Origin: Taiwanofungus camphoratus
Lineage: Eukaryota; Basidiomycota; Agaricomycetes; Polyporales; Taiwanofungaceae
Reading direction: 5' to 3'
NCBI GenBank assembly: GCA_003999685.1
Contig: CP021220.1
Location: 3,534,001 to 3,598,000 of the forward strand
Length of the DNA stretch: 64,000 nt
How positions within the stretch are numbered: the first letter of the stretch is position 1; every line of letters begins with the position of its first letter. Positions 36,194 through 45,855 of this stretch are shown here, in pieces. The position numbers were made by a program, and so were the translations under genes. The notes under the pieces are model-generated. The model was given only the letters and a program-made list of their open reading frames with translations, was not told the DNA's origin and did no database searches.

Positions 36194-37511
36194 ATGTCCC
36201 AGACTTTTGTCAAATCTTTCACTCACCTCAGGGATCGTCCACAAGCGGACCGGGCGCTTCCATTGCTACAACGGGTAGCATCACTTGTCAAACCCATCAT
36301 GCGCAAGCATGGTTGGGTTCTCCCCGTACTTGCTGAATTCTTCCCCGAGAGTCCAAACCTTGTAGGTAGGTAGAGCTCGAATCATAAGGCTGCAATTTCT
36401 CACATGGTGTGTCACAGGCCTTAGTGAGCAATGGAGTCTGTCTGGAGGTTGTAGACTAACCACTCTACATAGATATCAACGGAGGCCAGGAGATTCTCTT
36501 GAGACTTAGGCCGGCATATGCCCCAGATTCATTCTACGACATAGAATTTATCGTGCATACGATGCTACATGAAGTATGCGTCATATACCTTCCTTCATAT
36601 TTGTAGCTAATACACCGTGAGCAGCTCACGCATAATATTTGCGGCCCGCACGACGAGAAGTTCTACAAATTTCTAGCGGTACTTGAGCAAGAATACGATG
36701 CTTTGCAGCGATCAGGCTACGCAGGAGAAGGTCTCTTCTCCGAAGGACATAGGCTCGGCGCCAACGTCTCACACAACCTGCCACCGCATATAGCTCGGCA
36801 GAAGGCCCTCGAGGCTGCCGAGAAGCGAAGGCACGCCAACCTCATTATGAGTGGCGGCGGTCGTCTTGGAGGGACCAGGATTAAGAGCAACAAGTCACCC
36901 CGCGAACTGGCTGCAGAGGTATGCACCACGTCTGGCCTGCAGACAAGTAGTCTTGCCGGAACTCATAAATTATGGTTGTCCAGGCCGCTGAGAGGAGGGC
37001 ACGCGACGAAAAAGCCTGTGCGTCTGGGGCTGTTGCGCAGAGAGAGGCGGAAAAAGCCGCGAAAGAGAGCGTCAAGAACGAAGTCATCGACCTTACTCAC
37101 GACTCAGACTCGGAAACGGATGCTATTCTTGTGGACCAATCATCTTCCATAAGCCGAACCTCAGCAACGATAGTGCGGCACGTCACTGGAAAGGGCGTGA
37201 AGCGACCGAGAATCGGGTCCATGTTCCACAATGTTCTGCAAGCCGGCCCCTCTCGTGGGGCGCCGATCGCTGCATGCGCACCGGCTCGTGATGGATTAGA
37301 AATATCCCCAATGGGACAGTGGTCTTGTTCCCAATGCACATTGCTCAACGACCCAATAAATCTTCAGTGTGTCGCGTGCGAGGCGATACGTCCGTATGTC
37401 GGGGAACAGTCGGAAGCCGAAGGATGGACTTGCACGGTATGTCTGGAGCCGGCCATACCGCTTGAGTTTTGGTACTGTAGCTTTTGTGGTACCATAAAGG
37501 CTCAGAGCTAG
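36194..37511 (+). CDS. WSS1: WLM-domain metalloprotease for DNA-protein crosslink repair (WSS1-like)
   Basis: DNA-dependent metalloprotease that degrades proteins trapped on DNA and works with SUMO and Cdc48. ATG 36194 (MSQTFVKSFTHLRDRP) opens the WLM domain: VASLVKPIMRKHGWVLPVLA, then after an intron (about 36364-36472) INGGQEILLRLR. The zinc-binding catalytic motif HELTHNICGPH is rebuilt across the intron at about 36573-36625. EGHRLGANV and ARQKALEAAEKRRHAN follow. A SUMO-interaction motif VIDLTHDSDSE lies at about 37080. Two RanBP2-type zinc fingers end the protein: WSCSQC..C-V-A-C (about 37318-37380) and WTCTVC..YCSFC (about 37425-37485). The two-finger C-terminus plus SIM fits WSS1 rather than a bare SprT protein. 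The first intron boundary is the least certain. Confidence 0.92.
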
Positions 37512-37649
37512 ACTGTCTGATGCGCCCTTATTGATCCTTCAATTCTCTGACTTCACTGGTTTCATCTACCTGGACATTTTTGCAAGATGTGAGTTATGAT
37601 CTGCACACGTATCTCGTATGTATTAGTACAGCATTATCTGATTAGTCTG

Positions 37650-39135
37650 TTATGAAACGTCTTGCGACATTATCTTGAGTAGTTTGACTCGTTGCCTGGA
37701 TTCAACAGTCGAGGCAAATAGCCATTCTTCCTTCCCGAAGTCCAGATCACACTCTTCAACCTTCAAGCAATTTTCTGTCGACGTGACTAGATCAGGGTGG
37801 GGCGGAGGATGTTCTAACATAATTATATGCACCTGCAGTTCGCAAAAGCTCTCCGAACGTCGCCTCGTTCCTGACTGTTAGTGCAATATACGCTACAGTG
37901 CCCTTGCTTGAAACACCTTTGTTTGTCTTCAGGGCTAAGTACAAAGTACTGATCAAGGCAGGGATAATGCTGGGCTCATAGACCTAGTGGCCACATAAGT
38001 CAAAATAAGATGATATACCATTGCTCTGACCCACAAGATCCGTTCCAATGATAATCTCGGCATTGATTCTCCTGAGCAAATCTTGTAAGATAGATTGTCT
38101 CAGGGGATCGACGGCATCTGACCAGTCGAACAAGTAACAACTGAGGCTCGGATGTCGGGACGACAAGTCTGAGGTGACTTCCTCAGGGTGAGTATGGATC
38201 ACAACAATAGGAACGCATACTGCAGGACAGTCTGACATTGTCTTGACATCTTCTTAAAACCGCGTCATTGGCATCCGTCAAACACAGAGCAGGCGACGGT
38301 TGACCCGGTTTTTCAGGTGCTTCTGCCAATAGCTGAAGGGTCGCTATCACGATACCAAGGAAGCCGACACCGGCACCAAGTTCGAGGATCCGTCTTCCTT
38401 GTACTAAGTCTATCTGGTTTGATCAGCTGAGAGTGATGATATTCAAATGTGGATAAGCTGTCACCTGGATGCAAGATTAGATGTTGAGCCATAACAAGGC
38501 TTGCGGTCCACGTCCTCAGACCAGTAGTCCCGCTTTCGATCATCATCCGAGATTCCAGAAGAGTCGCTTTTTGGACGCACGAAAATTCTACTGTATCGCT
38601 GGCTCTTTGAGGAGTCTTCCAAAAATACGTCACATAGCTCTCCGTGGGCGGTGGTACTGCAAGGTTCCCTCTTTCTCGAGTTAAAGACATTTGAAAAGTG
38701 ATACACCAGTAACGTACGAGCAGGATAGAGGCATAAGTGATATTAAATGAGAGTAGATGCGTTCGTCGATTTCGGTGTCCTTAGGGAATACCATGAGCAA
38801 GGTGCTGCCAGAGGCATACAGCAGACAATGTCGCGTGCCTCTGAAGTGCAGCGTTCCTCCAACTGCTGTATAGCCCACTTCCAAAAAGATATCTGATACT
38901 GCTGAGAAGGAGGGTATACTTGAAGATGCGAATTGAATAAGACCAAATTCAGTAAGAAGTCATGGAGCTCGGTAAATGGTAATCGAGACGGCACTGTAAG
39001 TAACTTGGGCGGAGAGAGGGCAGCATATCCCCTTAAAATATAGAATAAATGTGCTGAACGGTCTGACATGTGGAAGCCTGAGTTCTCGGGAAATGAGCTA
39101 CAGACTTCGACGGAATTTGAGGTGTCCATATTCAT
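37650..39135 (-). CDS. Elongation factor 2 lysine methyltransferase (EEF2KMT/FAM86, EFM3-like)
   Basis: Seven-beta-strand protein-lysine methyltransferase of the FAM86 branch, which modifies eEF2. The ATG at 39133-39135 leads to FYILRGYAALSPPKLLTVPS and QYQISFWKWAIQQLEE, the FAM86-type N-terminal region; a later exon has TEIDERIYSHLISLM. The family block ESRMMIESGTTGLRTWTASL precedes motif I, RRILELGAGVGFLGIVIATL, and PSPALCLTDAND. Then come DLLRRINAEIIIGTDLV and YEPSIIPALISTLYLALK. A 47-bp intron near 37832-37878 joins ELLRTA to VTSTENCLKVEECDLDF, ending MSQDVS at 37650. The exact joins near 38780-38860 were not solved. It starts 75 bp from, and divergent to, mS45. Confidence 0.86.
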
Positions 39136-39210
39136 TCATGGCGAGGCGCGAGCGGACTTGCCCTAAATCAACTTCCCACTTTTCTCCATTTTTTCGCCAG
39201 CGCCGCTCAA

Positions 39211-40761
39211 ATGCTCGCCCATCTGCGCCATACTCACCTACGGCGAACATCTTGCTCATCATGGCCTGCGGCAATTCGTAGCCGTAGGCTAGCTTCTGCT
39301 TCTGTTGTACATGAAGAAGAAGTCGAAGAAAACGATGATACTAGAGGATCCCGAGGCGATGAGGGTGTTGGGTCCAAGGACCCGAAGTATGGGGTCTGGC
39401 TAGAAACCGAGGGTAAGAAGTATGAGCAGCCTTACCGACCACGAAATTGGCTGGGCGGAGAAGTAGTTGAGTCCGTCTTTATATTAAGTATGTGTCCGGC
39501 AATCTTACGCAGTCAGTACACATTCACAGCCTTTTCCGTTGAATCGCTCGTTCAAGCCACCTACTCCTCTCTCGGACCAGCTTCGCACAATCATTTACAA
39601 CGAATACATGTCAAATCCTGCCGTTTACACTGTGCGGAAACTGTCCGAGCGTCACAGTATTAGTTTGAAGCGTGTGGACGCGATCTTGAGGCTGAAGGGC
39701 CTCGAGGAGCACTGGAAAAAGGTTAGCAATGATTTCATTCACTTCCCATTATCGCTGTGGCGCGATATGTGATGAGTCAAAATCGATTAGTCTTTAAGAC
39801 ATACAGTTATGGTTATAAAAACTTCACATGCATGGCTTTCTGATACGCTTCATACATATGTGCGCTTGATATGTCCAGTCTACTGACCTATCTCTAGGTA
39901 AAAGGATCTTACTGGTATCCTATATGCCCCTGATGCTTGAGGAATATTACTGATTTGTACGCCCTCATTCGTTTGTCAAATTTATGTTGTCAGGAGGTAA
40001 GTCATTTTTATCGTAATGTTGTGACTTAGCGCACATGGTTATGATGAGACATCTTTCTTCATTCGCGAACTGAAAGACTTCCGTGGTGCCTTACATAGCC
40101 CGGATCCTGGTTCCAACAATTTCAACCCCATCTGATCCCGTTGTCTCATTCATTGCCCTTGTAAAGTGGATCGTATGACGAACTAATCACTGTCCCCTTA
40201 CCAGAACAAACCTGTGCAGACAGGTTTTCTTGCAGGCATGGAGGAAATCTTAGGCATCTCGCAGGACTTTACGTGGGAGAGGCGTACTGCTGTGGATATG
40301 CTGGGTGAGGATGCTACTGAAGCCGACATGCAGATGGATGCAGACGAGCATAATCGTGCTCGTGAGCGGTATCAGCGTTTATTCTGGGAGCCTGTTGTCG
40401 AGGGCCAGGTTTGTTTTGATGTTTTATCGCCCATAGCTATGTTCTCATTAATCACATTTCTGTTTAGGAACCAATCCTCCCTAAGGAGCTAGAGAGTCAC
40501 CGTGCTGAAGGACGGAAGAACGCTAGAGCTGCACAAGGAATAAAGGCCGCACATGCATCATTACCTCCACGTACGCATGAAGAGAGGGTAGTTGATGTCT
40601 CTGGTAGGCCGTCCGTGACATTCGTGGACGTTGGTGGCAAGTTTGTAGATGTGGATGATTCTGTGCGAAGGCTCAAGGAGGCGGGGCGAAGGTCAAAGCT
40701 CAGGATGCAAAAGAGGCAGCGAAAAGAGGAGGCATCGCGCAGAGCCCGTGCGGTCAACTAG
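39211..40761 (+). CDS. Mitochondrial small ribosomal subunit protein mS45 (Bot1/MRPS35 family)
   Basis: Eukaryotic mitochondrial regulator / mS45 family, a fungal mitoribosome protein required for respiration. ATG 39211 opens MLAHLRHTHLRRTSCSSWPA, Arg/Ser-rich without acidic residues as expected of a mitochondrial presequence. PYRPRNWLGGE joins PFPLNRSFKPPTPLSDQLRT through an intron at 39463-39529; the alternative donor at 39490 breaks the frame. EYMSNPAVYTVRKLSERHSI and KRVDAILRLKGLEEHWKK follow. An unusually long 483-bp intron (39722-40204) then precedes NKPVQTGFLAGMEEILG, a junction continuous in the family. A last intron near 40408-40468 leads to EPILPKELESHRAEGRK and a basic C-terminus (KLRMQKRQRKEEASRRARAV). 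Stop TAG 40759-40761. Confidence 0.88.
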
Positions 40762-40956
40762 TGTTTCATATTTTAGGAAATAATATGGATTTTTCTTCGG
40801 CATGAGTTCGAGATGGTGCCGTAGCTCCTGGCGTTTCGACCCTGTTATGGCCATATAGACTTTTATCGTATTTTCGTCGCTGACGTTCTGTTATGAATAG
40901 TTTGCATCTATATTACAAGTGACTACGTATTCGTAAGGGTCGGAGCGCTACGATGC

Positions 40957-43325
40957 TCAATAGACAAAGCGGAAGTTCAGTTTTTGGTTGCCCTGCATGA
41001 TATAGTGAGTTTTCCTCAAGTTGAGTACGAGTCATATATATAACATACTTGATCCGCTGTCGTGTCTAGATATTCTTGTTGTTCCTACCCAAAGATTTCA
41101 GTGATCAGCTCTTCAACGCCTGATGAGGTGTGTAGACACTTACTTTCGGGGTCATTGCGCTCCATTTCGCATCCCTCCGCTTGTTTATCAAGCGGTAAAA
41201 GAAATATGTCAAGACATACAAGACAATGTTCATGACGGTGATTGCTATCAGCTGCATATTTCCCCGCTTATCTGGATGGCAAGTTCAATGATTGTTATGA
41301 AGCTAGACAGGAACACGTACAGAGTGGCTACAATAAAATCTGAGTCAGTCTCAGGCACGTTTCACGAAATGTAGAGTACGCACTGCATCATCAGATCGGT
41401 ATATATTGGCCTTGCAAATGAAATTAGCACGGGACTCAAATTGGCTAGTAGTTGACTACTCACTGATATGATGCCACCGGCTTGTACAAACATGTTATAT
41501 AAGGAAGCTGATACTGTGCGCGTCCCGACACTGTAAGAATTAGTCGAAGCCCAAGCGACTTGCACAGGATGGACGTATGGATAGCCGATGAGAATAGAGA
41601 CAACAGCGAAGTACACCCAAGGGGAGGTCTTCTCCGTGAACGTATAGAGTGCGATGAGAAGAGGGAGAGCCCAGAATTGTAGGATGATGGTCGCTCCAAC
41701 ACGACTATTTATGATCTCGCTGAGATAGCACGAGACCAAGAGCATAATGGTACCAAGTGCAGTAGCAGGAATGCTGAGCAAGTTAGATTGGGTGGTATCA
41801 TATCCGAGCTCGCGAAGGGACAGAGTTAAATATGTCTGTGGGGGACTGACGGGAACTTGAGATGGCATCCGATTCGCGTGAACCAAAGGTGCTCTGAAGG
41901 TAACAAAAAAGACCTACTCAAATGTGTCAGGCCTAGGATATATAGAGGCCACATCCTCCAGTCCTTCAGAATTTGGAAGATTTTCATCGGCGTCAGGCCT
42001 TGACGATTATGCATGTTTGATTTAGACGGATCATCGCGAAGAACTCGATTGACCATAATGATCTCCTCCCTGTCAACGGCCACCTAATTAGATCTTGTTG
42101 ATGAACTACCAGAACTCATCTTACCTCTCGGTAAACCAGCCGTTTGGTCGGAACCAGGCTTTCGTCTGAGTCGGACTGGGAGGCATCATGAAGAACGACG
42201 CGAATCCCACCACCAACGTTAATACCCCTTCGATAAGGAAAAGATACCGCCAGCCAGCCTTTCCATTTGTACCATCCAAACGAAGAATCCCTGTAGCCAT
42301 GAAGGCGCCAATAATTGTCGCCATGTAGTTTGAGACCCAGAACCAGGCGAGACGTATGGGCACTGTTATAACCGTTAATGGATCTCAAATGTATGTCAAA
42401 GTACATAACTTACGTTCAGTTCTGGTATAAAAGTACGAGAGGTATAGAATAACGTCTGGTATAAATCCGCCTTGCATGAATCCGAGCAAGCATCTTGGAT
42501 CCCATAAGAAGATATATCAGACGATAGATCTTGAATCGTACCTAGTGGCGAGAAAAGACCCGCGTCCAGACAACCAAAACTGACCAAGAGAAACGAAGCT
42601 CCACAGACACATCTGGCACACGTAATCAAAGCTTGGAGGATGCATAAAAACTTGATCCTTCATACCTGACTGGGAATCCAGAGATCTGGACCGATCCTCT
42701 TCGATACCAGCTGTGAAGGAAGCTCTGCAATCAAGAAGCACAACTATTGCGCCCGCATCATGCTTCCGCATAACAAAGTCATAACGATGAGGGCACACAC
42801 TTTAAACAGGGTATTCCCCAGATTGAAATCATCCGTAGTCATATGCAGATCCTGCAAGAAATTGTCGGTGTTGGCTTGAGATATATTCGAACGGTCCAAG
42901 TCCAAGCTGAAGAACATGAGGAAAGCCCAGACCATGATGAGAAGATCTATTTTCCGGACTATGCGCTATTCAATATCAGTCAGTTGATTAAACTCGATTC
43001 CAAACGTATACCAGTGGTTTACATATTCCTCGCGCCAAGTCCACCGTGCATCAGGATCGAAGCGATGAGCATTCTCGTATACTGGCGGGGGCCGATATAT
43101 TTCAAGAGTGATGGGATCATCAAATACAGAAGGCTGTGTCGCAATATTGTCCAGTTCTTTCTTCGGTCGTCCCCAAAAGTACCGTCGAGACTCCTGTTCA
43201 GGTGGTGCACCCAGAGAAGGAGCCTGCGTCAAGCTGACAGTCGGACTGAGTTTTCCATCATCCTTGGATGATGCATCCGAATCGGGAGTCTCTTTCAAAG
43301 GGACGTTGCGAAGAATAGTCGCCAT
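40957..43325 (-). CDS. MFS transporter, allantoate permease / anion:cation symporter family (DAL5-like)
   Basis: Twelve-span plasma-membrane permease related to fungal allantoate, nicotinate, vitamin and dipeptide transporters; substrate not predictable. ATG 43323-43325 (MATILRNVPLKETPDS) begins a cytosolic N-terminus, then MVWAFLMFFSLDLDRSNISQ, a family signature of span 1. LYLSYFYTRTELPIRLAWFW, GWRYLFLIEGVLTLVVG, PLLIALYTFTEK and VSASLYNMFVQAGGIIS follow. The C-terminal exons were assembled from splice sites: MQLIAITVMNIVLYVLTYFF, NKRRDAKWSAMTPK, then EQQEYLDTTADQ, then GNQKLNFRFVY ending at TGA 40957-40959. The last two match the conserved E-YL-TT-D-GN--L-FRF ending of the family. A simple open frame would have stopped near 41362. 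About 12 introns. Confidence 0.9.
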
Positions 43326-43682
43326 GGTCAAAGTCCAGAGAGACGGAGGAGACTCTGATCCACCATTCTTACAAGAAGCCTTTATATAACGAAGGGAGAA
43401 ATAGCTTAAAGATAACATACGGCTAGGACCATAGGAACGCGAGGGCCATTCCCATATCCCGAGATGGTAACGGCATTGCATTGAATTGCGTGTATAACCC
43501 GCTGATGGCGTTATAAGAGAAGTCGTGCTTTTAGCGCGTTATACGCCGCGGGATTACTGGTCACATGACACCGGAATAAAAGGCCTTGTAAACATACAGA
43601 ACAGATCGAACGCCCCGTTAGTATTCTTCTGTCTAGGAACAAGTGATATCGATACGCTACACTTCGCAAGATGGCGTCATCG
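43326..43682. other. Intergenic: transporter promoter and CCT7 3' region
   Basis: About 357 bp between two minus-strand genes. The ORF at 43525-43788 overlaps the antisense of the last CCT7 exon and has no motif. Nothing else seen. Confidence 0.5.
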
Positions 43683-45643
43683 TCACCGTCTTGGCATGCC
43701 TCTGCCTCTGCCTCTCATGGCTCGCTGGGCAGTGCCTGGAGGCGCTTTGGGTCCCGTATTCGGCTGTCAGATTAAGCGCAATCGGTGAGACATGCAACAA
43801 ACGACATAAGAAATGAAGAACTCACAGCTTCACTCTGCGGGCCGCGAACTGTCTCGTCAACGCTGAGAATCAGACACGCTGCTTCGGTGGCGCTACTAAT
43901 TGCGTTGACCTTCACAAGACTCGGTTCCCAAACAAAGGCGTCCATGTTATTCCGAACCCCATCCGCACCATCCACATCAGCACCAAACCACTTTTCACCA
44001 TTTGCATGCTTCATGCGTAGCTTATTCAAGATGTCAGTAGAGTCGAGACCCGCGTTGTCGCAAATTTGGCGAGGAATGATCTCAAGAGCCTTGGCAAATG
44101 CGATCATAACAAGCTGAAGCTTTCCAGGAATTGATAAAGCATGTTTGCGGATGTGCGCCGATAGTTCCATCTGTGGCAAAGGTAGTAAGAAAGGTACAAG
44201 ACGCGAAACCATTTATGCGCGGTACCTCGATGGCGCCTCCACCTGCTACGACATCGCCATTTTTCACAGCCCTCTTCACGACCATGATGGCGTCATGTAA
44301 ACTCCGTTCTACCTCTTCGATGAACTGCTCCGCGCCGCCTCGAAGTAACAGGGTACAGGTCTTGGCCTTCGGGCATTCTTCGAAGATGTTGTATCTCTCT
44401 CCACCTATTTGCCTCTCCTCGAAACGACCACATGTCCCTAGATGTTCACGTCTTACGTCGGAGCAGGTGGACTGGATGGAACCACCCACAGCTTGTACTA
44501 CTCGCTGCAAGTCGCCGACTGGTACACGTCCAGCGCAAAAGATGTCGCGGTCTGCAAACCATTGAGTCGCCAAATCTCCAATAGGAAGTTTGCTGAGAAC
44601 AACTTTCGCTCCTGTTTTCTCAATGGCTTCCAATTTTCGGTAGATGATCTCCCATTCGGCGTCCACGATAGCCTGGTAGTCAGATACAGCCTCTACTCGA
44701 ACTTCGGCATTGTCCTTCTCAGCCTTGAGTTCTAGTTCGACATTGAGACTGAGAATCAAAGGATCATGGAATAACTTGGGCTGTTGTTCGGCTCCAGCAT
44801 AAGTGAATGTTTTTTTGAACGCGACTCCGCGGACTAGGAGGGAGTCCTGCATGCCTCCACCCGGGATCTTTTTGACCCCGATCAGAGACTCGTCCAAATC
44901 GTCTTGATCCAGGCGTTGAACGGCATCTACAACCATGGTAGAGAAAAACGGCTTTTCTGAATGGATTAGCTTAGAGGACATAGATGTTGAAGCACATTTG
45001 AGAAGCAGGGCACGAAATCGTCTGCATATGGTTTTAGTAGATACATCTGATATACGCTTGAGATATAACGCACTGTGGATCTGACTTGTCGACCGTAACC
45101 TCAATAGCCTTGATACGGTCGATCGCCTTACGAAAAATCTCATTTCAGAACTTCACTTTAGTTCTCACAAAGATATACTCACTAGCTGGGCCGCCTGTCG
45201 GAAACCCTTCATGATGACCTGCGGACTAACCCCTTCCTCGATATACCCTCGCACCTCCTTTAATAATTGTGCAGCTAGGAGAACGACGCTTGTCGTACCG
45301 TCGCCGACTTCGGCATCCTGAGCTCGTGCGATGTCAACTAGTGTCCTAGCTGCCGGGTGCACGATGTCCAATAGTTTGAGAATCGTCGCGCCATCATTTG
45401 TGATCTGGGCCTCCCCACGCTCCGAGACAATCAACTTGTCCATTCCCCTGGGGCCTAGAGTGCTTGAAAGTGTCTCCGCGATAGCCAGACATGCTGATAT
45501 ATTCGAGAGTAGTTGAGGTTTCCCTTGCGATGTGTCTGTCCCCTCTTTCAGGAGGACTACTGTAGGTTGCTACAAAAACAAGCTCATAAGTCAGCCTATA
45601 GTACACAGCAAAGATGACTTACTATAGGTAGACCACGCTGCAT
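43683..45643 (-). CDS. CCT7: T-complex protein 1 subunit eta (CCT7 chaperonin)
   Basis: Subunit of the cytosolic TRiC/CCT chaperonin that folds actin, tubulin and WD-repeat proteins. The first exon is ATGCAGCGTGGTCTACCTATA (45623-45643; MQRGLPI). Then [40 protein letters not shown] and [20 protein letters not shown] carry the group II chaperonin nucleotide motifs. [35 protein letters not shown] and [20 protein letters not shown] follow, then [13 protein letters not shown] and [21 protein letters not shown] last exon after an intron at about 43768-43829 gives [17 protein letters not shown], the eta-specific RGRGMPRR tail, at TGA 43683-43685. About six introns. It diverges from RAD5. Confidence 0.96.
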
Positions 45644-45730
45644 GTTGTGTTCGATACTTGCGCAGAGTCGCTCGTACCTTGGACTTTGCAGAGAACTGCA
45701 AGATCTTGGTTTGCGGTTGTTTGTGCCAAG

Positions 45731-45757
45731 ACGCGTTGGTGGCGGGCCCGGACGCGT
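45731..45757. promoter_or_regulatory. Two ACGCGT boxes in the CCT7/RAD5 divergent promoter
   Basis: ACGCGT occurs at 45731-45736 and 45752-45757, 99-125 bp upstream of the RAD5 ATG and about 90-115 bp upstream of CCT7. The hexamer is the MBF/MluI cell-cycle box known to drive G1/S expression of replication and repair genes in yeasts. The pairing and distance resemble those at WSS1. Confidence 0.5.
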
Positions 45758-45855
45758 CTCAACGAGTATCGCCAATACTGTGACTGTGATTTACTTTCGG
45801 CTTAATAACTTGAACGACCCTAGAGGTGACAAATCGCGCAGAAGGAAGGCCGCCA

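Noticed and set aside
36364-36472. Extra small exon in WSS1 between TCACAG and GGAGGTTG
   Set aside because: It would need a 25-bp second intron, half the shortest size seen here; one longer intron to CTACATAG keeps frame and leads directly into INGGQEILLRLR.
39490-39529. GTATGT donor at 39490 in mS45
   Set aside because: It leaves the wrong phase for PFPLNRSFKP; the donor at 39463 gives the conserved WLGGE-PFPLN junction in frame.
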